Positions 35,699 to 44,764 of a DNA stretch of 46,802 bases are shown one piece after another (within the stretch, counting starts at the first letter, position 1; the number at the start of each line of letters is the position of its first letter). A model generated the notes under the pieces. It did no database searches. It saw only the letters and a program-made list of their open reading frames with translations, and was not told where the DNA came from. A program made the translations under genes and the position numbers. Source of the stretch: an uncultured Eubacteriales bacterium (lineage in GTDB: Bacteria; Bacillota; Clostridia; Peptostreptococcales; Anaerovoracaceae). Where the stretch lies: assembly GCA_902778585.1 (NCBI GenBank), contig CACYYD010000016.1:1-46802 (forward strand), in the 5' to 3' direction.

Positions 35699-35968
35699 AT
35701 GGCAAACATTAAATCCGCAAAGAAAAGAATCCGTGTAATCGACAAGAAGACAGCTCGCAACATCAGAGTTAAGAACCACGTCAAGGAAGCTGAGAAGGCA
35801 TTCCTCGCAGCAGTGGCAGCCGGAGATGCTGAAGAAGCAAAGAAGGCATTCCAGCATGTTGAGAAGAAGCTCATGCAGGCTTCTGCAAAGGGCACGTTCC
35901 ACAAGAACACAGTCGCAAGAAAGATTTCCAGATTCGAGAGCAAGCTGAACGCTGTAAGCGCGAAGTAA
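35699..35968 (+). CDS. rpsT: 30S ribosomal protein S20
   Basis: 89 residues, fully helical and basic, starting MANIKSAKKRIRV with the usual repeated Lys/Ala pattern and ending near FESKLNAVSAK. Binds 16S rRNA early in 30S assembly. GTGGGG is the ribosome site, 8 bases before ATG. Own promoter and own terminator: a single-gene unit, as in Bacillus where it also lies near lepA and hemW. Confidence 0.98.
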   Translation: MANIKSAKKRIRVIDKKTARNIRVKNHVKEAEKAFLAAVAAGDAEEAKKAFQHVEKKLMQASAKGTFHKNTVARKISRFESKLNAVSAK

Positions 35969-36008
35969 TCTCACCCGTCCCCACATTGCGTATAAGTTAA
36001 ATACGCCA

Positions 36009-36040
36009 ACAGCCGGAGTGTCTCCCGGCTGTTTTTATTT
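36009..36040 (+). terminator. Terminator after rpsT
   Basis: ACAGCCGG and CCGGCTGT (8 bp, 8-nt loop) followed by TTTTATTTT. Confidence 0.93.
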
Positions 36041-36073
36041 TGTCCGAAACATGCGGCGCCTGAAAACTGCCAC

Positions 36074-36102
36074 TCGAAATATAGGCGCTTATTCTATATA
36101 AT
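36074..36102 (+). promoter_or_regulatory. Possible promoter of lepA
   Basis: TATAAT (36097-36102) 34 bp before the lepA start; the -35 position TCGAAA is weak. Confidence 0.4.
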
Positions 36103-36135
36103 TAATTAGTTAAATAATAGAAGGAAAAAGACTGT

Positions 36136-37944
36136 ATGAGCTATTTGGACAACATCAGAAATTTCAGCATCATAGCCCACATCGACCACGGCAAATCGAC
36201 GCTCGCCGACCGCCTTATCGAAAAGACCGGTCTGGTTGAAGCGCGCGACATGAAGGAACAGTATCTCGACAACATGGACATCGAGCGTGAGCGCGGCATC
36301 ACGATCAAGCTCCAGACGACCCGCCTCAAATACAAGGCGAAGGACGGTCAGGAATACATACTGAACCTCATCGACACACCGGGCCATGTGGATTTTAATT
36401 ACGAAGTATCGCGCTCTCTCGCGGCATGCGACGGAGCGGTCCTTGTCGTCGACGCGACGCAGGGGGTCGAGGCGCAGACGCTGGGCAACGTTTACCTGGC
36501 GCTTGACGAAGACCTCGAGATCCTCCCGGTCCTCAACAAGATGGACCTCGATTCTGCGAGACCTGACGACGCAAGGGAAGAGATAGAAGACATCATCGGA
36601 CTCGACGCGTCGGAGGCTCCGGAGATCTCCGCGAAGACCGGCATGGGCATCGACGAGATGCTCGAGAAGCTGGTCGAGGTGATCCCGGCTCCGAAGGGCG
36701 ACCCTGACGGCAGACTCAAGGCGCTCATCTTTGACTCGTATTACGACAGCTACAAGGGCGTCATCATCTACACCCGCATCTTTGACGGCAGAGTCAAAAA
36801 GGGCGACATGATCCGCATGATGAACACCGGCAAGAACTACGAGGTCACCGAGGTAGGCTACTGCATCCCGGGCACGGTCCCGGCGGACGAACTCAAGGCC
36901 GGCGAGGTAGGATATATCTGCGGAAGCATCAAGCAGGTCGCGGACGCGCGCGTGGGCGATACCATAACTCTCGCGTCTGCTCCTACAGAAGCTCCTCTCA
37001 AGGGCTACAAGAAGGCGCAGTCCATGGTCTACTGCGGAATATTCCCGGCTGAGGGCGAGAAGTACGAGAACGTCAAGGACGCGCTCGAAAAGCTGCAGGT
37101 AAACGACGCGGCGTTCAATTTTGAGCCTGAGAACTCAGCGGCGCTGGGCTACGGCTACCGCTGCGGCTTCCTGGGTCTCCTGCACATGGACGTCATCACC
37201 GAGAGGCTCGCGAGGGAATTCGATCTCGACGTCATCACCACGCTGCCTTCGGTAGTATATAAGGTAGTGATGAAGGACGGCAGGGTGCTCGACATCCAGA
37301 ACCCGTCCAATCTGCCGGATCCGATCGAGATAGCGCACATCGAGGAGCCGATCGTCAAGGCCGACATCATGACGCCGAACGACTACGTCGGAAGCATCAT
37401 GACGCTCTGTCAGAACCGCCGCGGCAAGATGATACACATGGAGTACCTCACAAAGACGAGAGTGCAGCTCCACTACGAGATGCCGCTTAACGAGGTCATC
37501 TACGACTTCTTCGACGCTCTCAAGTCGCGCACCAGAGGTTACGCGTCGCTCGACTATGAGTTCCTGAGATACCAGCCGGCGAAGCTGGTCAAACTTGACA
37601 TCCTGCTGAACCGCGAGGTCATCGACGCGCTGTCGACCATAGTGCCTGAGGAAGAGGCTAACGCCAAGGGCAGGGGCATCTGCGAGAAGCTGAAGGAGAT
37701 CATCCCGAGGCATCAGTTCGAGGTGCCGATCCAGGCAGCGATCGGACAAAAGATCATCGCGCGCGAGACTGTCAGGGCATACCGCAAGGACGTTCTGGCC
37801 AAGTGCTACGGCGGCGACATAACGAGAAAGAAGAAACTGCTCGAGAAGCAGAAGGCCGGAAAGAAGAGGATGCGCCAGTTCGGACAGGTGACGGTGCCGC
37901 AGGAGGCATTCACCGAGGTACTGAAGCTCGACGACGGCAAATAG
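36136..37944 (+). CDS. lepA: Elongation factor 4 (LepA)
   Basis: 602 residues. Ribosome-dependent GTPase that acts on stalled or assembling ribosomes. G1 [10 protein letters not shown]3 DTPGHVDF, G4 NKMDL; then domains II, III, V and the LepA-specific C-terminal domain ending in RRKK-rich [27 protein letters not shown] precedes ATG. It heads lepA-hemW, a pair conserved across Firmicutes; in Bacillus the hrcA operon follows hemW, whereas here it lies 11 kb upstream. Confidence 0.98.
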   Translation: MSYLDNIRNFSIIAHIDHGKSTLADRLIEKTGLVEARDMKEQYLDNMDIERERGITIKLQTTRLKYKAKDGQEYILNLIDTPGHVDFNYEVSRSLAACDGAVLVVDATQGVEAQTLGNVYLALDEDLEILPVLNKMDLDSARPDDAREEIEDIIGLDASEAPEISAKTGMGIDEMLEKLVEVIPAPKGDPDGRLKALIFDSYYDSYKGVIIYTRIFDGRVKKGDMIRMMNTGKNYEVTEVGYCIPGTVPADELKAGEVGYICGSIKQVADARVGDTITLASAPTEAPLKGYKKAQSMVYCGIFPAEGEKYENVKDALEKLQVNDAAFNFEPENSAALGYGYRCGFLGLLHMDVITERLAREFDLDVITTLPSVVYKVVMKDGRVLDIQNPSNLPDPIEIAHIEEPIVKADIMTPNDYVGSIMTLCQNRRGKMIHMEYLTKTRVQLHYEMPLNEVIYDFFDALKSRTRGYASLDYEFLRYQPAKLVKLDILLNREVIDALSTIVPEEEANAKGRGICEKLKEIIPRHQFEVPIQAAIGQKIIARETVRAYRKDVLAKCYGGDITRKKKLLEKQKAGKKRMRQFGQVTVPQEAFTEVLKLDDGK

Positions 37945-37964
37945 TCCGGCCGCAGGGAATATAA

Positions 37965-39215
37965 ATGAACAAAAGAGGAATATATATACACATACCTTTC
38001 TGCGTGCAGAAGTGCAATTACTGCGCGTTCCTGTCATTTAACGCGGAATCGTCTCCGCGCAAGGAGTACACGGACGCGCTGGTGCAGGAGATAAGATGCA
38101 GGGGAGAGGCGCTCGGACATCCCGAGGTGGACACCGTATACGTAGGCGGAGGAACTCCGTCGGTGCTCGACCTTTCGCAGATGCGCGACATAATGACAGC
38201 CGTGAGTGAGTCGTTCAGCGTGAAGCCTGATGCCGAGATGACCATCGAGGCGAACCCGGGGACCCTCGGCCGCAAGGACGGAGTCACGCTGGCGAAGCTG
38301 CAGGCATACAAATATCTCGGATTCAACCGGCTGTCGATGGGCGTGCAGTCGATGGAGAACGACAGGCTGCATTTCCTTGGCAGGATACACACGGCCGAGA
38401 ACGTGGCGAGAGACATGGAGCTCATACGCCGCAAGGGCTTTGAGAACGTCAATCTCGACCTCATATTCTCGGTGCCGGGCGAGAGCACTAAGGACGCGCT
38501 TTCAGATCTTAAGAAGGTGCTTGATCTTAAGCCGGAACACGTGTCGTGCTACAGCCTCCAGATAGAGGAGGGAACGCCTTTCGGACGCATGGCCGAGGAA
38601 GGCGAATTGACCGAAGTGCCCGATGAAGAGGACCGCAGGACATATCACGAGATCTGCAGGGCTCTCAAGGAAGCCGGCTACGAGCATTACGAGATAAGCA
38701 ATTTCGCGAGACTGCCTGAAGGAAGCGCCGGATGCGGATTCGGCGATGCCGGTGCGAAAGCAGCAAGCCCGCTCCGCTCCCAGCACAACAGCCTGTACTG
38801 GGACATGGACGATTACATCGGTCTCGGGCTCGGCGCGAGCGGCTTTGCAGGCGGAGTCAGATACAAGAACACGGACGATATAGAAGAGTATTTCGCGGCC
38901 ATAAATGAGGGCAGGTTCCCGCTCGCAGAAGAGCATGTGAACACGCCTTTCGATAACATAAGCGAAGCCGTCTTCACTGGGCTGAGGCGCCGCGAGGGCA
39001 TAAGCTATGAAGAGGCAGCTGCGGCATACAGGGCGGCCGGCGGAGAAGACGCTGAGGGAAGCGCGGAGCAGCTTTTCTGGCAGGTCTTCGGAGATGCCGA
39101 AGCGGAAGCGCGTGAATACGCGGGCCGCGGGCTCCTCATAATAGACAGCGAGGGTCTCAGGCTCACGGAGCAGGGAATCGATATAAGCAATTCAATAATG
39201 TCACTATTTGTTTAA
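37965..39215 (+). CDS. hemW: Radical SAM protein HemW (heme chaperone family)
   Basis: 416 residues. The radical SAM cluster motif is [10 protein letters not shown] (CxxxCxxC followed by Phe, as in HemW, not the CxxxCxxCxC of HemN). [10 protein letters not shown] and the SAM-binding [16 protein letters not shown] are present, with the HemW C-terminal domain ([14 protein letters not shown]). HemW inserts heme into target proteins; the true coproporphyrinogen dehydrogenase is HemN. Small Gly/Ala-rich insertions occur (about 250-262, 355-362). It starts 20 bases after lepA with no strong ribosome site (CAGGGAA). Confidence 0.93.
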   Translation: MNKRGIYIHIPFCVQKCNYCAFLSFNAESSPRKEYTDALVQEIRCRGEALGHPEVDTVYVGGGTPSVLDLSQMRDIMTAVSESFSVKPDAEMTIEANPGTLGRKDGVTLAKLQAYKYLGFNRLSMGVQSMENDRLHFLGRIHTAENVARDMELIRRKGFENVNLDLIFSVPGESTKDALSDLKKVLDLKPEHVSCYSLQIEEGTPFGRMAEEGELTEVPDEEDRRTYHEICRALKEAGYEHYEISNFARLPEGSAGCGFGDAGAKAASPLRSQHNSLYWDMDDYIGLGLGASGFAGGVRYKNTDDIEEYFAAINEGRFPLAEEHVNTPFDNISEAVFTGLRRREGISYEEAAAAYRAAGGEDAEGSAEQLFWQVFGDAEAEAREYAGRGLLIIDSEGLRLTEQGIDISNSIMSLFV

Positions 39216-39286
39216 CATATTTCATCCGGTCCGGCGCAGGCGAAAGGCGGCGGACCATCGCAGAACGATCAGAAAGGAAAGGCACT

Positions 39287-40780
39287 ATGGCTGACAGACA
39301 GTACATTATGGCGCTCGACCAGGGCACAACAAGCTCAAGGACCATCATCTACGACAAAGAGGGCAACATGATCTCGGTCGTGCAGAGGGAGTTCACGCAG
39401 ATCTTCCCGCACGAAGGCTGGGTAGAGCACGACGCAATGGAGATCTGGGCATCTCAGATGGGTACCGCGCAGGAGGCGCTGCTGAAAGCAGGTCTCACAT
39501 ATAAGAACATCGCGGCTATCGGCATCACCAACCAGCGTGAGACGACCGTCGTATGGGACAAGAAGACCGGAGTGCCTGTATACAACGCGATCGTGTGGCA
39601 GTGCCGCAGAACAGCAGACTACGCCGCGAAGCTGAAACCGCATGAGGACATGATCCGCCAGAAGACAGGTCTGCTCGCGGACCCTTACTTCAGCGGAACA
39701 AAGCTGGCCTGGATACTCGACAATGTGCCGGGGCTCAGGACAAGAGCCGAGAAGGGCGAACTCCTCTTCGGAACCATCGAGTGCTGGCTCATCTGGAAGC
39801 TCACAGGCGGCAAGGTCCACGTCTCGGACTACTCCAATGCCTGCAGGACGATGCTCTTCAACATCAACACTCTCGAGTGGGATGAAGAACTGTGCGAGCT
39901 CCTCGACATCCCTATGTGCATGCTGCCGACTCCGGTGGAATGCTCGGCGGTATACGGCGAGACGATCGACGAGATCTTCGGCGGACCTATCCCTATCACG
40001 GGAGCGGCAGGCGACCAGCAGGCGGCTCTCTTCGGCGAGGCCTGCTACAATGAAGGCGATGTAAAGAGCACATACGGCACAGGCAACTTCCTGCTTCTCA
40101 ACACCGGAGAAAAGCCTGTAATGTCAAAAAACGGGCTTCTTACGACTATTGCATGGGGACTTGACGGAAAGGTCACATATGCGCTCGAAGGCTCTGTATT
40201 CGTCTGCGGAGCCGCTGTACAGTGGCTCAGGGACCAGATGATGTTCTTCAGGGATGCGGCCGAATCGGAGGCTATCGCGGATTCTGTACCTGACGCGGGC
40301 GGAGTCTATGTCGTTCCGGCTTTCGTCGGACTCGGCGCTCCGTACTGGGATCCGGAAGCAAGAGGTTCCATGTTCGGCATCACAAGAGGCACAAGGCGCG
40401 AGCACATCGTAAGGGCTACGCTGCAGTCGCTGGTATACCAGAATGAAGACCTCCTTACGGCCATGAAGGCTGATACAGGCAAGGACATAACTGCACTGAA
40501 GGTAGACGGCGGCGCGGCCATGAACAACCTGCTGATGCAGTTCCAGGCCGACATCTCAGATATAGATATCGTAAGATACGCTTCGATCGAGTCGACATCT
40601 CTCGGCGCGGCATACCTTGCAGGACTCGCGGTCGGCTACTATGAGAGCCTCGCAGACATCGTCGCAAGCAAGGAGATCGCAAAGACCTTCAAACCTTCGC
40701 TCGGCGAGAAGGAGAGACGCGAGAAGCTCGAAGGCTGGCACAGAGCGGTAAAGGCTACGATGGCGTTCCGCGAAGTGTAG
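39287..40780 (+). CDS. glpK: Glycerol kinase
   Basis: 497 residues, standard length. Phosphorylates glycerol to sn-glycerol-3-phosphate for lipid and energy metabolism. Diagnostic stretches are [10 protein letters not shown] (ATP), [22 protein letters not shown], the [18 protein letters not shown] loop and [26 protein letters not shown] precedes ATG. No glpF or glpO gene is adjacent, so glycerol uptake and oxidation genes lie elsewhere. The 71-base leader contains a GGTCCG/CGGACC inverted repeat of unknown role. Confidence 0.97.
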   Translation: MADRQYIMALDQGTTSSRTIIYDKEGNMISVVQREFTQIFPHEGWVEHDAMEIWASQMGTAQEALLKAGLTYKNIAAIGITNQRETTVVWDKKTGVPVYNAIVWQCRRTADYAAKLKPHEDMIRQKTGLLADPYFSGTKLAWILDNVPGLRTRAEKGELLFGTIECWLIWKLTGGKVHVSDYSNACRTMLFNINTLEWDEELCELLDIPMCMLPTPVECSAVYGETIDEIFGGPIPITGAAGDQQAALFGEACYNEGDVKSTYGTGNFLLLNTGEKPVMSKNGLLTTIAWGLDGKVTYALEGSVFVCGAAVQWLRDQMMFFRDAAESEAIADSVPDAGGVYVVPAFVGLGAPYWDPEARGSMFGITRGTRREHIVRATLQSLVYQNEDLLTAMKADTGKDITALKVDGGAAMNNLLMQFQADISDIDIVRYASIESTSLGAAYLAGLAVGYYESLADIVASKEIAKTFKPSLGEKERREKLEGWHRAVKATMAFREV

Positions 40781-40845
40781 GCGGTCCGCTGACCTTGGAA
40801 TAGGAAGAGCGCTGATCGCGCACATGCATAACAAAGAACGTAAAG

Positions 40846-40875
40846 AAGAAGTTCCCCGGCCGGGAACTTCTTTTT
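40846..40875. terminator. Convergent terminator between glpK and asparaginase
   Basis: AAGAAGTTCCC and GGGAACTTCTT form an 11-bp stem around a short CGGCC loop; TTTTT follows on the plus strand and a T-rich tail on the minus strand, so it can serve both genes. Confidence 0.92.
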
Positions 40876-40877
40876 CT

Positions 40878-41903
40878 CTATACCGTAAGTTCACCTCTGA
40901 GATCGGTCTGCATGAGCCTGCATATCTCGTCGCGTGCAAGACCTTTGCTGAAAAGGTAGTTGAGCTTGGTTATTGCGGCTTCAGTTGTCATGTTGCCGCC
41001 GCTCACGGCTCCCGCCCTGACAAGAGCAGATCCGGCTTCATATGTTCCGAGGCTGATCGCGCCTGCCGGGCATTGAGTGCAGACCACTACTACTGTTCCG
41101 CTCTTGCTTGCCTCTGTTATAAGGCGGGTGAGGGCAGGGTCATACTTCGGGATGTTGCCTTTGCCGAATGATTCAAGGATAAGGCCGTCGAGCTCTTCGA
41201 ATCTGATAGGAGCAAATATGTCGAACTGTATCCCTGGAACGATCTTTATGACTCCTATGCGGCAGGACTTCATTTCTGCAACGCTGGGTCCGCTGCTGCA
41301 TGAACGGTCATTGCTGCCGCTATGTGCCGCCTCGGAGTATTCTATCGAAATTCCTGCGTCTGCAAGGACAGGCCAGTTCGGAGATGTGAAGGCGACCATT
41401 CTGTCGGCAGAGTATTTGATAGCCCGGTTTCCGCGGAGAAGCGATCCTCCGAAGTAAAGCGATACCTCGCGGACCAGCCCGTCATCGGCTATCATCATCG
41501 AAGTGATGATATTGTCACGTCCGTCGCTTCTGAGTTCACATAGCGGTATCTGGGCACCGGTGAAGACCACTGGTTTATTCAGGCCTTCAAGCATGAACGA
41601 CAGTGCCGATGCGCTGTAGGCAAGGGTGTCGGTGCCATGCAGCACAACAAAGCCGTCATAGGCATCATAATTGGCTGCTATGGTATCGGCGATCATGTTC
41701 CATTGCTCGTATCTTATATTTGTGGAGTCGAGCAGAGGATCGAATTCGACGAAGTCCCACTCTGGCATGTCAGGGGAAGTCAGGTCTCTGATTTGACGAA
41801 GCTCACTGATCAATGCGCCCCGGCGCGGCGCGTAGCCGTTTTCTGTGCGCACCATACCTATGGTTCCGCCTGTATGGATGATGAGTATCTTGTTCTTTTT
41901 CAT
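40878..41903 (-). CDS. ansA: L-asparaginase, type I-like
   Basis: 341 residues. Hydrolyses asparagine to aspartate and ammonia. Both catalytic threonine sites are seen: IIHTGGTIGM near the N-terminus and VLHGTDTLAYSASAL near residue 88. Downstream FTGAQIPLCELRSDGRDN fits cytoplasmic type I enzymes; no signal peptide. An insertion around residues 190-208 (Ser/Asn/Cys-rich) interrupts the usual region. The start has no Shine-Dalgarno: the bases before ATG are AT-rich (CCTATTATT), so translation initiation may be weak or the mRNA nearly leaderless. The gene is alone, divergent from tRNA-Glu. Confidence 0.94.
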   Translation of the reverse strand: MKKNKILIIHTGGTIGMVRTENGYAPRRGALISELRQIRDLTSPDMPEWDFVEFDPLLDSTNIRYEQWNMIADTIAANYDAYDGFVVLHGTDTLAYSASALSFMLEGLNKPVVFTGAQIPLCELRSDGRDNIITSMMIADDGLVREVSLYFGGSLLRGNRAIKYSADRMVAFTSPNWPVLADAGISIEYSEAAHSGSNDRSCSSGPSVAEMKSCRIGVIKIVPGIQFDIFAPIRFEELDGLILESFGKGNIPKYDPALTRLITEASKSGTVVVVCTQCPAGAISLGTYEAGSALVRAGAVSGGNMTTEAAITKLNYLFSKGLARDEICRLMQTDLRGELTV

Positions 41904-41938
41904 AATAATAGGATAATACCATTTTTTTTAAATAAGTA

Positions 41939-41967
41939 TAGACAAAAGGGAATCTTTTGCTTATAAT
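41939..41967 (+). promoter_or_regulatory. Promoter of tRNA-Glu
   Basis: TAGACA, 17-bp spacer, perfect TATAAT (41962-41967), about 32 bases before the tRNA. Confidence 0.85.
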
Positions 41968-41998
41968 ACATCTTGCGCACGAAAAAAGCGCAGAATAT

Positions 41999-42073
41999 GG
42001 CGCATTGGTCAAGAGGTCAAGACGTCGCCCTCTCACGGCGGAATCCAGGGTTCGATTCCCTGATGCGCTACCA
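41999..42073 (+). tRNA. tRNA-Glu (anticodon CTC)
   Basis: 75 nt with encoded CCA. Acceptor GGCGCAT/ATGCGCT (G-U at the first pair), short D stem GTC/GAC typical of tRNA-Glu, anticodon stem TCGCC/GGCGG with loop CTCTCAC (anticodon CTC, reading GAG), T stem CAGGG/CCCTG with loop TTCGATT. Monocistronic with its own promoter and terminator. Confidence 0.95.
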
Positions 42074-42076
42074 CGG

Positions 42077-42106
42077 ACCGGAGTCACAGGACTCCGGTTT
42101 TTCTTT
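42077..42106 (+). terminator. Terminator after tRNA-Glu
   Basis: ACCGGAGTC-ACAG-GACTCCGGT, a perfect 9-bp stem, then TTTTCTTTT. Confidence 0.94.
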
Positions 42107-42131
42107 TGTGCCGGTATTTTACAGCCCTTTT

Positions 42132-42185
42132 ACGGCAGCCGTAAATGTATCCGTTTGTGCAGCGGGATACGACCACGACTGCCGT
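42132..42185. other. Nested inverted repeats, possible structured RNA
   Basis: Outer arms ACGGCAG (42132-42138) and CTGCCGT (42179-42185) enclose inner arms GTATCC (42147-42152) and GGATAC (42165-42170), both perfect. They could form one long interrupted stem-loop. It lies between the tRNA-Glu terminator and the next promoter; no T-rich end directly follows, though T-runs occur at 42235-42250. Beyond this nothing else is seen in 42107-42275. Confidence 0.4.
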
Positions 42186-42275
42186 CTTAGCGCCGCGGCA
42201 CCGGAGCTATTGAAAAAACGCGGGGCGGACCGACCATTTTTTTAATTTTTTGCAGTGAATTTTGCCAGCCATGCA

Positions 42276-42304
42276 ATGTATTTTTGATGCCTTTCCGATA
42301 TAAT
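42276..42304 (+). promoter_or_regulatory. Candidate promoter of the HaeIII-like gene
   Basis: A perfect TATAAT (42299-42304) about 68 bases before the start codon; the -35 position (ATGTAT) is weak. Confidence 0.45.
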
Positions 42305-42371
42305 ATATACGGATTATTTCGGCCGCACGGCCGCGCGCTAAGCATTCATTTTCCGGAGGAGGAAATTCATT

Positions 42372-43382
42372 ATGATAAACAAGATCCTTGTAGAGGCTAC
42401 AGTAAAAGCTTTCAAGACCATCCTCGAGAGAGAGGGGGTCCCATATGATATCAGAAGTGACGCTGAATCAAAGTACTTCATGCAGCTGTGGGAAGACACA
42501 GATGAAGACAGAAACCTTGCCTTCAGACAGGCAATGCCTGCAGTGGAGCGCATCGCATCGAAGGAACCGTATCTCTTCCTCAAGGACGGAGACCCTCTGG
42601 TGATTCGCCTCAACTATCTTGACAGAGAGCTCGAGAGAGACTCGTTCGGCGAGATCATGCTTGAGCGTCCGGACAAGGACTGGCGCTTCACTATCTCGAT
42701 CAAGGACGATGCTAATGTTCTGACTACGATGCCTCTTGCCGACCGCACAAGAGATAACTTCATGGATCACGTCAACGTGTCTAACGAGATCGACGACTTC
42801 GGCGACAGAATCTTCGGAGTGCCTTGCTCAAACGAGTACTTCGATGAGGTCAACGACATACTGCAGAGGATCGATCCTTCCAGAAAAGAGGAGTGGGCCG
42901 AAAAGCTCATGGATGACGATTTTGTTTACGACAACATCATCACTCCTATCCTGGGAGCCATGGGACGTGAGTTCCCTCGCATTTTCGAGTATCATCCTGA
43001 GGCTCCGAAGAAGCTGCTCGACTACTTCTACGGAACGATCGACTACTACTTCCTGAAGCCTATAAAGGAACTTAAGATCACAAGAATAGGCGCTGTCAAC
43101 GCTCACGGAGGACTCGGATGCATCCCGAACAACCGCAACCACTACGTGCCGGTGATCGTATATCCGACAAAGCTGTATGATGTAAGATTTGCGACAGGCA
43201 AGTACGGAGAGCTTTCAAAGGACACTCTGCAGCTCACATTCGACGGCGGCTGGTCGATCTGCATCAACATCCACACTACATATACTGAGGAAGCCGGAAG
43301 GTTCCTCGGTGTAAACGTATATCTGCCTGTGACTCCGTTCGGCAGCTACCGTGATCAGGTTGCGTGGAGCGACGAAAAATAA
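42372..43382 (+). CDS. HaeIII-family restriction endonuclease-like protein, solitary
   Basis: 336 residues. From memory of HaeIII-family endonucleases, three stretches match in order: a central block with IDDFGDRIFGVPCSNEYFDEV (residues 140-160), a middle KKLLDYFYGTIDYYFLKPI, and the C-terminal LTFDGGWSICINIH (DGGW at 291-294). A candidate PD-(D/E)xK-like end is SIK with Lys111. HaeIII cuts GGCC, but no cytosine methyltransferase gene is present on either side, and GGCC is common in the window. GGAGGAGG precedes ATG and codon choice (AGA, ACA, GCT, CCT) resembles well-expressed residents such as dnaK, so it does not look like recent foreign DNA. It may be a repurposed or inactive family member. 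The next gene, YitT, is 33 bases downstream. Confidence 0.68.
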   Translation: MINKILVEATVKAFKTILEREGVPYDIRSDAESKYFMQLWEDTDEDRNLAFRQAMPAVERIASKEPYLFLKDGDPLVIRLNYLDRELERDSFGEIMLERPDKDWRFTISIKDDANVLTTMPLADRTRDNFMDHVNVSNEIDDFGDRIFGVPCSNEYFDEVNDILQRIDPSRKEEWAEKLMDDDFVYDNIITPILGAMGREFPRIFEYHPEAPKKLLDYFYGTIDYYFLKPIKELKITRIGAVNAHGGLGCIPNNRNHYVPVIVYPTKLYDVRFATGKYGELSKDTLQLTFDGGWSICINIHTTYTEEAGRFLGVNVYLPVTPFGSYRDQVAWSDEK

Positions 43383-43415
43383 GGCTGCTAAGCCAAAGGG
43401 AGAATAAAAAAGATA

Positions 43416-44327
43416 ATGCACAGATCTCTTCTTAGAGCACCGAAAACAAAAGCCGGCAAGTTCCTGAGGGAAGCGCTGATCGTCATCGTATCGGCATTCT
43501 TCGGATCTTCCGTCCAGATCTTCGTCATGATCCCGAACGGCATGACATCGGGCGGAATGCCGGGTATCGCAAGACTGATAACACACTTTTTACCGATCAG
43601 CTATTCGCTGGTCTACTACACACTTTCGATGATAGTCCTCATAATCGCGGGACTTACCATGGGAAGGGCAGAGGTCCGCAGGATAATCGCGCTGGGATTC
43701 GCGTACCCGATAATGCTCTTCATCTTTGAGCACATCGACTATGTATTCCTCAAGTCGCCGGACCCGTTTCTCGCGGCTTTGCTGATCGGACTTTTCTACG
43801 GCATCGCGACAGGTGTCGGCTACATAGGCGGCTACTCGTCCGGCGGAACGGACACTCTCGCAAGAGTCTTCAAGTTCAAACTCTTCAATCACCTGCGCAC
43901 CGGCGACATCCAGATGGTCATGGATATCATCATCATCGGTATCTCCGCGTTCGTATTCGACACGAACGTTGCGATGTACGCGATAGTCACAGCGATCATC
44001 GCGGCCAGAGTCATCTCGGTCATCACGGTGGGTTACAGCGGCAAGTTTGTACAGTTTGACATAATCGCCAGCACAAAGGAAAAGGAAGAAGCTATTACTG
44101 AATTCGTTCTCCACGACGTTGACAGGGCGGTCACTTCGCATCTGTCGAGGGGCGAGTACACAAAAGAGGAAAGACGCACACTTACTATCATCTGCACGCC
44201 TGCAGAGAGCATCAGGATAAAGAAGTACATCGCGGAGAACGATCCGCAGGCCTTCGCAACAGTGATGCCTATAACGACAGTATGGGGCAAGCGCTTCTCG
44301 GATATCCAGGAAGTCGATAATACTTAA
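43416..44327 (+). CDS. YitT family membrane protein (DUF161 + DUF2179)
   Basis: 303 residues. Five to six membrane helices in the first 210 residues with the YitT signatures SGGMPGIARLI and GYIGGYSSGGTDTLARV, and a cytoplasmic DUF2179 domain at 215-300 (TKEEERTLTIICTPAES-like). Widespread in Firmicutes; function is not established, transport or sensing of small molecules is possible. It has a poor ribosome site (GGGAG 13 bases upstream) and may depend on the preceding gene. A 53-residue membrane protein begins 12 bases after its stop. Confidence 0.92.
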   Translation: MHRSLLRAPKTKAGKFLREALIVIVSAFFGSSVQIFVMIPNGMTSGGMPGIARLITHFLPISYSLVYYTLSMIVLIIAGLTMGRAEVRRIIALGFAYPIMLFIFEHIDYVFLKSPDPFLAALLIGLFYGIATGVGYIGGYSSGGTDTLARVFKFKLFNHLRTGDIQMVMDIIIIGISAFVFDTNVAMYAIVTAIIAARVISVITVGYSGKFVQFDIIASTKEKEEAITEFVLHDVDRAVTSHLSRGEYTKEERRTLTIICTPAESIRIKKYIAENDPQAFATVMPITTVWGKRFSDIQEVDNT

Positions 44328-44339
44328 AGAGGTACCTAC

Positions 44340-44501
44340 ATGGAACTTATAGCAGAGATACTGGTAAATCTGGCATTTTTGCTGATCATATTCATCATCC
44401 GGTGGAGCAGGCAGCACAAAGAGGCAACAGTAACCATACTTCTCTTCTGCCTTGCATTCATTGATCTGCTCTTTATTCTGAGATACTTTGGAAAGTTCTG
44501 A
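44340..44501 (+). CDS. Small two-helix membrane protein (53 residues), yitT operon
   Basis: ATG 44340 follows AGAGG by 7 bases. The 53 residues form two hydrophobic helices (about 5-20, ILVNLAFLLIIFII; and 31-48, VTILLFCLAFIDLLFILRYF) joined by a charged turn RWSRQHKEAT, an ordinary alpha-helical hairpin topology. It lies 12 bases after yitT and is followed by a strong terminator, so it is the end of that transcript. No family recognised; a small partner or subunit for YitT is an attractive guess only. Confidence 0.72.
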   Translation: MELIAEILVNLAFLLIIFIIRWSRQHKEATVTILLFCLAFIDLLFILRYFGKF

Positions 44502-44561
44502 GCATATCGCAGATCAAACTTCAAAACGAGCTGATACTTCCGGCCATATCATTTTTAAACC

Positions 44562-44591
44562 AAGCGGCGCAAATCGCGCCGTTTTTATTTG
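44562..44591 (+). terminator. Terminator of the yitT transcript
   Basis: CGGCGC (44565-44570) and GCGCCG (44576-44581), extended by A/T pairs on both sides, followed by TTTTTATTT. Confidence 0.88.
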
Positions 44592-44606
44592 CCGTTGTAT
44601 AGATGA

Positions 44607-44646
44607 TGTGGCGCACAAAGTCCGGATCCCGTTCTTATGCGCCACA
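44607..44646. repeat. 9-bp inverted repeat of unknown role
   Basis: TGTGGCGCA (44607-44615) and TGCGCCACA (44638-44646), perfect, 22-nt loop, no T-tract. It lies between the yitT terminator and the GntR promoter. Confidence 0.5.
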
Positions 44647-44695
44647 CCATTTTCGATAGCCGGAGAAGAGGGCATAAAAATGTCCGAAAAAGGTG

Positions 44696-44724
44696 TTGAC
44701 ATGGGCATAACCTTGTATTATTGT
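44696..44724 (+). promoter_or_regulatory. Promoter of the GntR-ABC operon
   Basis: Consensus TTGACA (44696-44701), 17-bp spacer, TATTGT (44719-44724). The -10 lies inside the palindromic operator. Confidence 0.82.
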
Positions 44725-44748
44725 ATTAATAGGTTAATACAATAATAC
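44715..44748. promoter_or_regulatory. Perfect palindromic operator, likely GntR autoregulatory site
   Basis: GTATTATTGTATTAA, a TAGG centre, then the exact reverse complement: 15-bp arms without a mismatch. It covers the -10 of the promoter, so bound GntR protein would block transcription of its own operon. Each arm contains two offset copies of TTGTATTA/GTATTA, hinting at two nested dimer sites. Confidence 0.85.
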
Positions 44749-44764
44749 AGAAGAGGAAACAGAC

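Noticed and set aside
39216..39286. Glycerol-responsive riboswitch ahead of glpK
   Set aside because: Only a short GGTCCG/CGGACC inverted repeat; no known antiterminator or riboswitch pattern.
41999..42371. tRNA-Glu as an integration site for an island carrying the HaeIII-like gene
   Set aside because: No integrase and no duplicate of the tRNA 3' end downstream; codon use of the gene matches the host.
42372..44501. A complete restriction-modification system around the HaeIII-like gene
   Set aside because: No methyltransferase motifs (such as PCQ or ENV blocks) on either strand nearby; neighbours are a tRNA and YitT.
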